Shown here: positions 19,085 to 26,802 of the stretch, in pieces | Layout: each line of letters begins with the position of its first letter | How positions within the stretch are numbered: the stretch's first letter is position 1 | From: Thiobacillus denitrificans | GTDB taxonomy: Bacteria > Pseudomonadota > Gammaproteobacteria > Burkholderiales > Thiobacillaceae | Length of the DNA stretch: 64,000 nucleotides | Direction of reading: 5' to 3' | NCBI GenBank assembly: GCA_002403375.1 | Contig: DHHQ01000026.1 | Span: 118,230 to 182,229, forward strand | Program-made: the position numbers and the translations under genes | The notes under the pieces: model-generated | What the model saw: only the letters and a program-made list of their open reading frames with translations | What the model was told of the DNA's origin: nothing | Database searches by the model: none

Positions 19085-21961
19085 ATGAACGCCAAGATCA
19101 AACTCGAAAACCACGACGCGCAGGAAATCAAGTACACCACGTGCTACATGTGCGCCTGCCGCTGCGGCATCAAGGTGACGCTGGAGGACAACAAGGTCCG
19201 CTTCATCCAGGGTAACCGCAACCATCCCACCAACCAGGGCGTGCTCTGCGCCAAGGGCTCGGCGGGGATCATGAAGCAGTACTCGACCGCCAAGCTGACC
19301 CAGCCGCTGATGCGCAAGGAAGGCACCGAGCGCGGCGAGGGCATCTACGAGGCGATCTCGTGGGACAAGGCGCTCGACATCCTGACCGACCGCCTGCAGG
19401 AAATCCGCGAGACCGATCCGTCGAAGCTGGCGTTCTTCACCGGCCGCGACCAGATGCAGGCGCTGACGGGCCTGTGGGCGCAGCAGTTCGGCACTCCCAA
19501 CTGGGCGGCGCACGGCGGCTTCTGTTCGGTCAACATGGCGGCTGCCGGTCTCTACACCATCGGCTTCTCGTTCTGGGAATTCGGTGCGCCCGACTGGGAC
19601 TACGCCAAGTACTTCATCATGTGGGGCGTGGCGGAAGACCACTCGTCCAACCCGATCAAGATCGGCCTCGAGAAGCTCAAGCGCCGCGGCGGCAAGTTCG
19701 TCACCGTCAACCCGGTGCGTACCGGCTACTCGGCGATCGCCGACGAATGGCTGCCGATCAAGCCCGGCATGGACGGCCTCCTCGCCATGTCGATGGTGCA
19801 CGTGCTGCTGAAGCACGAGAAGTTCGACTACGAATTCCTGGTGCGCTACACCAACGCCTCGTGGCTGGTGGTGCAGACCCCGGGCGAGAAGGGTGATGGC
19901 CTGTTCCTGCGCGACGAGAACAACCAGCCGCTGATCTGGGACATCGAGAAGGAAGCCTTCCGCAACGGCATGGACGGCGAGATCGCCCCCGCGCTGTTCG
20001 GCGAATACGTCGCCCCCGACGGCCGCCGCGTCAAGACCGTGATGTCGATGATGGCCGAGCGCTATCTCGATTCGCGCTACGCGCCGGAGAACGTCGCGGC
20101 CGAAGTCGGGCTGCCGGCCGAGGCGATCGAGCGCATCGCGCTGGAAATGGCGCACGTCGCCTTCCAGGAGACGGTCGAGCTGCCGATCGAATGGACCGAC
20201 GTCTGGGGCCGCAAGCACGACAAGGTCGTCGGCCGCCCGGTGGCGATGTACGCAATGCGCGGCATCTCCGCGCACTCCAACGGCTTCCACGCCTGCCGTG
20301 CGGTGCACTTCATCCAGATGCTGCTGGGCGCGCTCGACGCGCCGGGCAACTTCCGCGCCCGCGCGCCGTATCCGAAGCCCATCCCGCCGCACCAGCTGCC
20401 GGAAAACAACATCGACATCATCAACGCGCCGAACACCCCGCTGTCGCGTCCGCCGCTCGGCTTCCCGACGCGTCCGGAAGACCTGGTGGTCGACGAGTTC
20501 GGCAACCCGCTGCGCATCGACAAGGCCTACTCGTGGGAGGTGCCGATCGCGTCGCATGGCCTGATGCACATGGTCATCACCAACGCCACCAACCATGACC
20601 CGTACGCGATCGACACGCTGATCCTGTTCATGGCCAACATGGCGTGGAACTCGACCATGAACACCAAGAACATCCAGGACATGCTGCGGATGAAGGATCC
20701 CGAGGAGCCGGGCGAGTACAAGATCCCGTTCCTGGTGGTCATCGACGCGTTCCACTCGGAGATGACCAACTTCGCCGACCTGATCCTGCCGGACACGACC
20801 TACCTCGAGCGCCACGACTGCATCTCGCTGCTCGACCGCCCGATTTCCGAGCCGGACGCCGCTGCCGACGCGATCCGCTATCCGCTGGTCAAGCTCGACC
20901 GCGACGTGCGCCCGTGGCAGGAAGTCATGGTCGAACTCGCCTCGCGCCTGAAGTTCCCCGCCTTCACCAAGGAGGACGGCAGCCGCAAGTTCAAGGACTA
21001 CCCCGACTTCATCGTCAACTACGAGCGTTCGCCCGGCATCGGCTTCCTCTCCGGCTGGCGCGGCAAGGACGGCAGCAAGTCGCTCAAGGGCGAGCCGAAC
21101 CCGAACCAGTGGGAAAAGTACATCGAGAACCAGAGCTTCTTCGCGCATCACTGGCCCGACAACCAGAAGTACATGCGCTACGCCAACAAGGACTATCTCG
21201 AGGTCGCGGCTGACTCCGGCTTCGTCGGCAAGCCCGAGCCGATCATCATGCAGTTCTACTCCGAGCCGCTGCAGAAGTTCCGCCTGGCCGGCCAGGGCCT
21301 GTACGACGGCCCGCAGCCGACCAACCAGGTCGACCGCGAGCGTCTGGTGACGTACTTCGACCCGCTGCCGATGTGGTACGAGCCGCTCGAGCAGCAGCGT
21401 GTCGACGCCAACGAGTACCCGTTCTTCGCGCTGACCCAGCGTCCCATGTTCATGTACCACTCGTGGGATTCGCAGAACGTGTGGCTGCGCCAGCTCATGG
21501 CGCAGAACTACCTCTACATGAACGCCCGCAAGGCGGCCGAGATGGGCATCAAGGACTTCGACTGGGTGTGGGTCGAGTCGCACAACGGCAAGATCCGCTG
21601 CCAGGTCAAGACCATGGAAGGCACGCAGGAAGACACCGTCTGGACCTGGAACGCCATCGGCAAGCAGAAGGGCGCCTGGGGCCTGAAGGAAGACGCCTCC
21701 GAGGCGACCAAGGGCTTCCTGCTGAACCACCTGATTTCCGAGCTGCTGCCGGAGAAGTCCGGCGAGCGCCGCGTCACCAACTCCGACCCGGTGACCGGCC
21801 AGGCGGCGTGGTTCGACCTGCGCGTGAAGATCTGGAAGGCGGAACCGGGCGAGACCGGCTCGTGGCCGCAGTTCGACGTGCTCAAGCCCTACCCGGGCGA
21901 CGAGCGCTACGAGCGCCCCAACGTGCTGCGCTACGACGCCCGCAGCCACGAAAAGAATTGA
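19085..21961 (+). CDS. soeA: SoeA, molybdopterin subunit of membrane-bound sulfite dehydrogenase
   Basis: This 958-aa protein belongs to the DMSO-reductase/polysulfide-reductase family. The [4Fe-4S] site is C20-x2-C23-x3-C27-x27-C55 ('CYMCACRCG...GVLCAKG'). No Tat signal precedes it, which fits the cytoplasmic orientation of SoeABC. The start MNAKIKLENHDAQEIK is chosen over an open frame reaching 35 codons upstream. SoeA oxidises sulfite to sulfate and passes electrons through SoeB to quinone via SoeC. Related molybdoenzymes are the alternative, but the Sox/TusA setting fits sulfite oxidation. Confidence 0.9.
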   Translation: MNAKIKLENHDAQEIKYTTCYMCACRCGIKVTLEDNKVRFIQGNRNHPTNQGVLCAKGSAGIMKQYSTAKLTQPLMRKEGTERGEGIYEAISWDKALDILTDRLQEIRETDPSKLAFFTGRDQMQALTGLWAQQFGTPNWAAHGGFCSVNMAAAGLYTIGFSFWEFGAPDWDYAKYFIMWGVAEDHSSNPIKIGLEKLKRRGGKFVTVNPVRTGYSAIADEWLPIKPGMDGLLAMSMVHVLLKHEKFDYEFLVRYTNASWLVVQTPGEKGDGLFLRDENNQPLIWDIEKEAFRNGMDGEIAPALFGEYVAPDGRRVKTVMSMMAERYLDSRYAPENVAAEVGLPAEAIERIALEMAHVAFQETVELPIEWTDVWGRKHDKVVGRPVAMYAMRGISAHSNGFHACRAVHFIQMLLGALDAPGNFRARAPYPKPIPPHQLPENNIDIINAPNTPLSRPPLGFPTRPEDLVVDEFGNPLRIDKAYSWEVPIASHGLMHMVITNATNHDPYAIDTLILFMANMAWNSTMNTKNIQDMLRMKDPEEPGEYKIPFLVVIDAFHSEMTNFADLILPDTTYLERHDCISLLDRPISEPDAAADAIRYPLVKLDRDVRPWQEVMVELASRLKFPAFTKEDGSRKFKDYPDFIVNYERSPGIGFLSGWRGKDGSKSLKGEPNPNQWEKYIENQSFFAHHWPDNQKYMRYANKDYLEVAADSGFVGKPEPIIMQFYSEPLQKFRLAGQGLYDGPQPTNQVDRERLVTYFDPLPMWYEPLEQQRVDANEYPFFALTQRPMFMYHSWDSQNVWLRQLMAQNYLYMNARKAAEMGIKDFDWVWVESHNGKIRCQVKTMEGTQEDTVWTWNAIGKQKGAWGLKEDASEATKGFLLNHLISELLPEKSGERRVTNSDPVTGQAAWFDLRVKIWKAEPGETGSWPQFDVLKPYPGDERYERPNVLRYDARSHEKN

Positions 21962-21996
21962 ACCGCCCGGCACCAATATAAAGACGAGAGAGCATC

Positions 21997-22692
21997 ATGA
22001 GACTAGGTTTGGTCATTGACCTCGACGTGTGCGTGGGCTGCCACGCATGCGCCATCGCGTGCAAGGAATGGAACGCCTCCGGCACCATCGGCCCGCTGTC
22101 CGACTACCAGCCCTACGGCGCCGAGCCGTCGGGCGTGTGGTTCAACCGGATCCGCCATTTCGAGATGGACGAGTATCCGAACAACAAGACCGTCAACTTC
22201 CCGATGTCGTGCATGCACTGCGAGGACGCCGACTGCGTCACCGTGTGCCCGACCGGCGCCTCCTACAAGCGCGCCGAGGACGGCATCGTGCTGATCGACC
22301 AGGACAAGTGCATGGGCTGCAACTACTGCTCGTGGGCCTGCCCGTACGGCGCGCGTGAACTCGACCGCTCGTCCGGCACCATGAAGAAGTGCACCCTGTG
22401 CATCGACCGCATCTACGACGAGCAGCTGCCGGTCGAGGAGCGCCAGCCCTCGTGCGTGCTGACCTGTCCGGCGCATGCCCGGATGTTCGGCGACTTCGAC
22501 GACCCCGACTCGGCCGTGTCGCGCACGGTGCGCGAGCGCGGCGGCTACCCGCTGATGCCCGAGCTCAACTACAACCCGACCAACACCTACCTGCCGATCC
22601 GTCGCAAGCCGGTGATCGAGGTCGAGACCAAGCCCAAGGGCGGCCTGAAGGAAAGCATCAAGCAGTTCGCCAACCGGCTGGTGCGTCGTTGA
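21997..22692 (+). CDS. soeB: SoeB, four-cluster iron-sulfur subunit
   Basis: This 231-aa ferredoxin-like protein has four cysteine groups: 'CVGCHACAIAC', 'CMHCEDADCVTVC', 'CMGCNYCSWAC' and 'CTLCIDR...CVLTC'. That pattern is typical of DmsB/PsrB/SoeB electron-transfer subunits. It has no signal peptide. It lies 35 bp after soeA with a GAGAG-type ribosome site and transfers electrons from SoeA to the membrane anchor. Confidence 0.92.
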   Translation: MRLGLVIDLDVCVGCHACAIACKEWNASGTIGPLSDYQPYGAEPSGVWFNRIRHFEMDEYPNNKTVNFPMSCMHCEDADCVTVCPTGASYKRAEDGIVLIDQDKCMGCNYCSWACPYGARELDRSSGTMKKCTLCIDRIYDEQLPVEERQPSCVLTCPAHARMFGDFDDPDSAVSRTVRERGGYPLMPELNYNPTNTYLPIRRKPVIEVETKPKGGLKESIKQFANRLVRR

Positions 22693-22747
22693 GCGCGTAG
22701 CGAATCGAGAGCCAGGACTATCCGCGCATCCCTCGCATCGGCGGGGA

Positions 22748-22851
22748 ACCGACCCGAGGGTCGGTCTTCGGCGAAGTGGGGACGCGGACGTTAATTAGGG
22801 AATAACCAGGCAACCGGCATTTTGGTTTCGACATGACCTGAGGGTCAGTCT
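22748..22851 (+). other. two related hairpins in the soeB-soeC gap
   Basis: A perfect 8-bp stem ACCGACCC/GGGTCGGT (22748-22765) and a 5-bp stem TGACC/GGTCA (22834-22847) share the sequence GACCYGAGGGTCRGTCT. The copies start at 22751 and 22835. They sit in a 199-nt intercistronic region, unusually long for this cluster, and have no T tract. They may act as RNA processing or stability elements. Confidence 0.5.
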
Positions 22852-22891
22852 CCACCGGAATGGCGAATGCCAAATTCATTAGGGGATCATT

Positions 22892-23830
22892 GTGCATCCA
22901 GCATTTTCAGTCATCTTCTTCACGGTCGCGTCGGGCGCCGGCTTCGGCCTGATTTCGCTGCTGTTCATCGCCGACTTCTTCAAGCTCGGCGGCGGCTTCA
23001 GCGATGACCAGCTCGTCGCGGGCGGCCTGATCGCCCTCGGCCTGATCGCGTTCGGCCTGCTGTCGTCCACGTTCCACCTCGCCAATCCGAAGAACGCCTG
23101 GCGTGCGTTCTCCCGCTTCCGCACCTCGTGGCTGTCGCGCGAGGGCGTGTTCGCCATCGTGTTCATGCCGCTGGCGCTGATCTACGTCGGCAGCATCATG
23201 TTCGGCGCCCCCGAGTGGCTGCGCGTCGGCTTCGGCTTCCTGACCGCCGTGCTGGCCTGGATCACGGTGTTCTCGACCGGCATGATCTATGCGTGCCTGA
23301 AGACGATCCGCCAGTGGAACACCCCGCTGGTGCCGGCCAACTACCTGGCGCTGGGCTACGCCAGCGGCAGCCTGCTGCTGCTGCTGGGCGCCGTGTTCGC
23401 CGGCCTCGAGACCACGCCGTACATCGCCATGTCCGCGCTGATCGTCTCGATCGCCGCGGTGCTGAAGGCGATCTACTACTTCTGGATCCGCAGCCCCGGC
23501 CTCACGCCGACCATCAACACCGCGACCGGCCTGACCCGTGCCAAGATCAAGCTGCTCGACACCGGGCACACCCACGGCACCTTCCTGACCCAGGAGTTCG
23601 GCTTCCAGATCGCGCGCCAGAAGGCCAGCGTGCTCAAGGTCGTCGTCTTCGTGGTCGGCTTCGCCGTGCCGGGCCTGATGCTGGTTTCCGTGTTCAACCA
23701 GAATGGCGGCCACGCCGCGGCGATCGTCGCAGTCGTCGCCGGCATCCTCGGTGCCGCGGTCGAGCGCTGGCTGTTCTTCGCAGAAGCCCGTCACGTGGTC
23801 AACCTGTATCACGGCGCCCAGCGCTGCTGA
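22892..23830 (+). CDS. soeC: SoeC, DmsC/NrfD-like membrane anchor
   Basis: This 312-aa protein starts with GTG, behind an AGGGGA ribosome site. About eight hydrophobic helices are visible, beginning 'HPAFSVIFFTVASGAGFGLISLLF' and ending 'AAAIVAVVAGILGAAVERWLFFAEA'. The family is the DmsC-type anchor, which reduces quinone and holds the catalytic dimer on the cytoplasmic face. The motif 'STFHLANPKNAWRAFSRFRTSWLSREG' is characteristic of DmsC/SoeC proteins. It ends the soe triad. Confidence 0.92.
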   Translation: MHPAFSVIFFTVASGAGFGLISLLFIADFFKLGGGFSDDQLVAGGLIALGLIAFGLLSSTFHLANPKNAWRAFSRFRTSWLSREGVFAIVFMPLALIYVGSIMFGAPEWLRVGFGFLTAVLAWITVFSTGMIYACLKTIRQWNTPLVPANYLALGYASGSLLLLLGAVFAGLETTPYIAMSALIVSIAAVLKAIYYFWIRSPGLTPTINTATGLTRAKIKLLDTGHTHGTFLTQEFGFQIARQKASVLKVVVFVVGFAVPGLMLVSVFNQNGGHAAAIVAVVAGILGAAVERWLFFAEARHVVNLYHGAQRC

Positions 23831-23851
23831 GGCCGGTAGGGGGAGGGCGGC

Positions 23852-23893
23852 TTGGCGCGTCCCCCGCTTTGCGGTATATTAGAAAAATCTAAT
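23852..23893 (+). promoter_or_regulatory. promoter with overlapping palindromic operator before the rhodanese gene
   Basis: TTGGCG (23852-23857), a 17-bp spacer and TATATT (23875-23880) form a good sigma-70 promoter. The perfect inverted repeat ATTAGA-N4-TCTAAT (23878-23893) overlaps the -10 and the expected start. AT-rich palindromes of this kind are operators of ArsR-family persulfide sensors such as BigR/SqrR/YgaV; the link here is inferred. Confidence 0.6.
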
Positions 23894-23918
23894 CTACCCG
23901 TTACAGGAGCATGACCCT

Positions 23919-24248
23919 ATGTTCGGATTGTCAGGTTTCAAGGAAGTCGATCCCGGCTACGTCGCGGAAATCGCCGCCCAGGGCGCCCATCTGATCGATG
24001 TGCGGACCGAGGCCGAGGTGGCGCAGGGTGTGATCGACGGGGCCATCCACATCCCGCTCCACCTGCTGCCGCTGCGCGCAGCCGACATTCCGCAGGACAA
24101 GCCCGTGGTGATCTACTGCCGCTCCGGCGCGCGTTCGGCCCAGGCCTGCGCGTTCATGGCCTCCAAGGGCTACAGCAACATGCACAACCTCGCCGGCGGC
24201 ATCATGGCGTGGGCGCGCTACGGCAACGCACTGAGCGTGCCGCGCTGA
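23919..24248 (+). CDS. single-domain rhodanese sulfurtransferase
   Basis: This 109-aa cytoplasmic protein is one rhodanese domain, with 'AHLIDVRTEAEVAQGVIDGAIHIPLHLLP' and the active-site loop 'VIYCRSGARSAQA' (catalytic Cys about residue 68). It forms a persulfide and, in rhd-tusA-dsrE clusters of sulfur oxidisers, hands sulfur to TusA. AGGAG lies 9 nt before the ATG; a nearer ATG at 23911 is out of frame. Confidence 0.93.
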   Translation: MFGLSGFKEVDPGYVAEIAAQGAHLIDVRTEAEVAQGVIDGAIHIPLHLLPLRAADIPQDKPVVIYCRSGARSAQACAFMASKGYSNMHNLAGGIMAWARYGNALSVPR

Positions 24249-24367
24249 GTCAGGCGCCTTGTCGGACGGTCCCCGCTGGCCAGCAATTTTGGTTGCAATG
24301 GGGGCGCATCTGGTTTAAGGTACCGCAGCTTTTTTAGTACATGCCGATTTAATGTAAGGAGAACCGA

Positions 24368-24595
24368 ATGAACTTCGATAAAGAACTCGACGCACGTGGC
24401 CTGAACTGCCCCCTGCCCATCCTGCGCGCCAAGAAGGCCCTCGCTGAAGTCGCCAGCGGCCAGGTGCTGAAGATCCTGTCCACCGACCCGGGTTCGGTCA
24501 AGGACTTCGCCGCCTTCGCCAAGCAGACCGGCAACGAGCTGCTGTCGACCGCCGAAGCGGGTGGCGAATTCACCTTCTTCATGAAGAAGAAGTAA
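24368..24595 (+). CDS. tusA: TusA sulfur-carrier protein
   Basis: This 75-aa protein starts MNFDKELDARGLNCPLPILRAKK and has the family's Cys14 in 'LNCPLP', which carries a persulfide. TAAGGAG precedes the ATG. In sulfur oxidisers, TusA distributes sulfane sulfur among rhodanese, DsrE-type proteins and the oxidising enzymes. It lies 119 bp after the rhodanese gene, with an AT-rich stretch that may hold another promoter. Confidence 0.95.
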   Translation: MNFDKELDARGLNCPLPILRAKKALAEVASGQVLKILSTDPGSVKDFAAFAKQTGNELLSTAEAGGEFTFFMKKK

Positions 24596-24610
24596 GCACG
24601 CAACACAAAC

Positions 24611-24651
24611 CAGCGCCGTCTGTTCAGGAGAACACACGGCGCTGTTTTTTT
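24611..24651 (+). terminator. intrinsic terminator after tusA
   Basis: A 9-bp stem CAGCGCCGT/ACGGCGCTG continues inward through a mismatch into TGTTC/GAACA with an AGGA loop, and TTTTTTT follows. It should end most tusA transcripts before the dsrE-like gene. Confidence 0.85.
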
Positions 24652-24673
24652 GACCACACAGGAGAGAACGAGC

Positions 24674-25183
24674 ATGGATACCAAAAAAATGGCGATCATC
24701 GCCACGAAAGGCACGCTGGACTGGGCTTACCCCCCGTTCATCCTTGCCTCGACGGCGGCGGCGCTGGGTTACGAGACCCAGATCTTCTTCACTTTCTATG
24801 GCCTCCAGCTCGTCCGCAAGGACCTGTCCGTCCTCAAGGTCAGCCCGCTGGGCAACCCCGGCATGCCGATGAAGATGCCGTTCGGTCCCAAGTGGTTCAA
24901 GAGCATCAACTGGAACATGCCGAACGCGATCCAGGCGATCATCCCCGGCTATGAAAACGTCGCGACGGCGCTGATGAAGCAGACCATCGCCAACAACGGC
25001 GTGGCCACCATCCCCGACCTGCGCGAACTGTGCCAGGAAGCCGAGGTGAAATTCATCGCCTGCCAGATGACCGTCGAACTGTTCGGCTTCGAGCATTCCG
25101 ACTTCATCGACGGCCTCGAGTACGGCGGCGCCGCCACCTTCTTCGAGTTCGCCGGCGAGACCGATATCTGCCTGTTCATCTGA
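24674..25183 (+). CDS. DsrE/DsrF-family sulfurtransferase (DsrE2-like)
   Basis: This 169-aa protein starts MDTKKMAIIATKGTLDWAYPPFILASTAAALGY, the DsrE2/DsrE3 type. Conserved cysteines are C120 and C130 ('LRELCQEAEVKFIACQMTVELFGF'); the second corresponds to the persulfide-carrying residue of the family. The hydrophobic N-terminal part could be membrane-associated. With rhodanese and TusA it forms the rhd-tusA-dsrE sulfur-transfer set that supplies cytoplasmic sulfur oxidation. The start is the ATG behind GGAGAGAACGAGC. Confidence 0.88.
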   Translation: MDTKKMAIIATKGTLDWAYPPFILASTAAALGYETQIFFTFYGLQLVRKDLSVLKVSPLGNPGMPMKMPFGPKWFKSINWNMPNAIQAIIPGYENVATALMKQTIANNGVATIPDLRELCQEAEVKFIACQMTVELFGFEHSDFIDGLEYGGAATFFEFAGETDICLFI

Positions 25184-25205
25184 ACGACAGACCGCCAGCA
25201 CGATG

Positions 25206-25237
25206 AAAAAGAGCCGGGATTTCCCGGCTCTTTTTTT
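25206..25237 (+). terminator. intrinsic terminator after the dsrE-like gene
   Basis: AAAAA-GAGCCGGG, loop ATTT, then CCCGGCTC-TTTTTTT gives an 8-bp GC-rich stem followed by seven Ts. Confidence 0.92.
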
Positions 25238-25270
25238 ATGTGTCTTTTACGCCACAATTCGGGGGCTCGC

Positions 25271-25322
25271 CTGGTTGAATTGAACCAGCCGTATTGTCCT
25301 GCGCCCAAGCCGGGCGTAGCCT
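25271..25322 (+). promoter_or_regulatory. candidate promoter and palindrome before the fadL-like gene
   Basis: The near-perfect palindrome CTGGTTGAATTGAACCAG (25271-25288) lies directly upstream of TTGTCC (25294-25299), a 17-bp spacer and the weak TAGCCT -10 (25317-25322). A site just upstream of a poor -35/-10 pair suggests an activator; this is inferred from position. Confidence 0.4.
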
Positions 25323-25382
25323 AGCTCCGGGGTCATTCAAACAGCTTATCCGTATCAATTTCACCCCTAGGAGACATTAATA

Positions 25383-26654
25383 ATGAAGTTCACCCGCGTA
25401 TTCGCATTCCTCGCGCTGGCTGGCATGGCCGGCAGCGCTTTCGCCACCAACGGCTATTTCTCGCACGGCTACGGCATGAAAGCCAAGGGCATGGCCGGTG
25501 CCGCAACCGCCAGTTACGACGACGCCTTCGGCGGCGCCAACAACCCTGCATCGATGGCTTTTGCCGGCGATCGCCTCGATCTGGGCGTGGATCTGTTCAA
25601 CCCCAACCGCAGCGCCGAGCGTACCGGCTTGGGCCCCTTGGACATGAGCGTCGATAGCGATAGCGAATATCACTTGATTCCCGAGTTCGGCATGACCAAG
25701 CAGATGTCTTCGGCGCTGGCGCTGGGTGTGACCGTCTACGGCAACGGCGGGATGAACACCGACTACGCAGGCGGGCAGATTCCGGCGGGCGTTTGTGGAC
25801 CGGTCGCCGCCAACATGCTGTGCGGCGTGGGCGATCTGGGCGTCGACCTGATTCAGCTCATCGTTGCGCCGACCGTCGCGTACAAGGTCGCTCCCAACCA
25901 TTCCATCGGCGTTTCGCCGCTGCTGGGCTATCAGGCCTTCGAGGCAAATGGTCTGCAAGCCTTCGGCGGGATCTCTTCTGACCCGACCAAGCTCACCAAC
26001 AACGGGCATGATGATGCTTTCGGCTACGGCGTCCGCATCGGCTACATGGGCAAGATCACCCCGACCATTACCATCGGCGCCGCTTACGCCAGCAAGATGG
26101 ACTTCGAGGAGTTCGAGGAGTACGCCGGCCTGTTCGCGGAGCAGGGCGATTTCGACATTCCCGAGAACTACAACCTCGGCGTTGCGTGGCAGGCAACTCC
26201 TGCCTTCAAGTTGGCTCTGGATTACCAGCGTATCAACTATAGCGACATCAACTCGATCGCCAATGCCAGCCTGGTTCCGTTCCTGCTGGGTGCCGACAAT
26301 GGCCCTGGCTTTGGCTGGCAGGATATTGATGTGTGGAAGCTGGGCGCGGAATACAAGTACAGCCAGCAGCTGACCCTGCGCGCCGGCTGGAGCCACGGCG
26401 ACAACCCCATCACCCCGGCCGATGTGACCTTCAACATTCTGGCCCCTGGCGTGATCGAGGATCACCTGACGCTTGGTTTCACGTACACCCTGGCATCGGG
26501 TAACGAGCTGACCATGAGCTACATGCACGGCTTCAGCAGCGACGTCAGCGGGGCTTCCATCCTTCCGGCATTCATGGGTGGGGCTCCGGCAGGCACGGAA
26601 ACCATCGAAATGGACCAGAACGCACTGGGTATCCAGTACAGCTGGAAGATGTAA
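25383..26654 (+). CDS. OmpP1/FadL/TodX-family outer-membrane transport protein
   Basis: This 423-aa protein has a signal peptide ending 'GMAGSAFA'. The mature N-terminus 'TNGYFSHGYGMKAKGMAGAATASYDDAFGGANNPASMAF' is the FadL-family hatch motif. Alternating amphipathic strands follow to the C-terminal 'NALGIQYSWKM'. These barrels pass hydrophobic molecules across the outer membrane. The position after sulfur-transfer genes invites a role in uptake of a hydrophobic sulfur compound, but long-chain fatty acids or other apolar compounds are equally possible. The base composition is lower in GC than its neighbours. Confidence 0.88.
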   Translation: MKFTRVFAFLALAGMAGSAFATNGYFSHGYGMKAKGMAGAATASYDDAFGGANNPASMAFAGDRLDLGVDLFNPNRSAERTGLGPLDMSVDSDSEYHLIPEFGMTKQMSSALALGVTVYGNGGMNTDYAGGQIPAGVCGPVAANMLCGVGDLGVDLIQLIVAPTVAYKVAPNHSIGVSPLLGYQAFEANGLQAFGGISSDPTKLTNNGHDDAFGYGVRIGYMGKITPTITIGAAYASKMDFEEFEEYAGLFAEQGDFDIPENYNLGVAWQATPAFKLALDYQRINYSDINSIANASLVPFLLGADNGPGFGWQDIDVWKLGAEYKYSQQLTLRAGWSHGDNPITPADVTFNILAPGVIEDHLTLGFTYTLASGNELTMSYMHGFSSDVSGASILPAFMGGAPAGTETIEMDQNALGIQYSWKM

Positions 26655-26681
26655 TTTCAGTCGCACCTGAACTGATCTAAG

Positions 26682-26709
26682 GCCGGGGTCGTAAGACCCC
26701 GGCTTTTTT
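26682..26709 (+). terminator. intrinsic terminator of the fadL-like gene
   Basis: A perfect 9-bp stem GCCGGGGTC/GACCCCGGC has a GTAA loop and is followed by TTTTTT. Confidence 0.93.
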
Positions 26710-26750
26710 CATTCGATTCGGCACCCAGGCCCTGTTCAATGCGGAAGAAC

Positions 26751-26781
26751 AAAAAAAGCGCGACCTGAAGTCGCGCTTTTT
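26751..26781 (-). terminator. intrinsic terminator of the pepA-holC-valS operon
   Basis: AAAAAGCGCGAC and GTCGCGCTTTTT pair perfectly (12 bp) around CTGAA. The A run at the left end is the U tract for the minus strand. Confidence 0.88.
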
Positions 26782-26802
26782 AGCGGGCGTCAATAACGGT
26801 AA

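Noticed and set aside
19004..21976. A 990-codon open frame antisense to soeA
   Set aside because: It mirrors the soeA codons exactly, lacks domain signatures and ribosome site, and its residues follow the complementary codon pattern.
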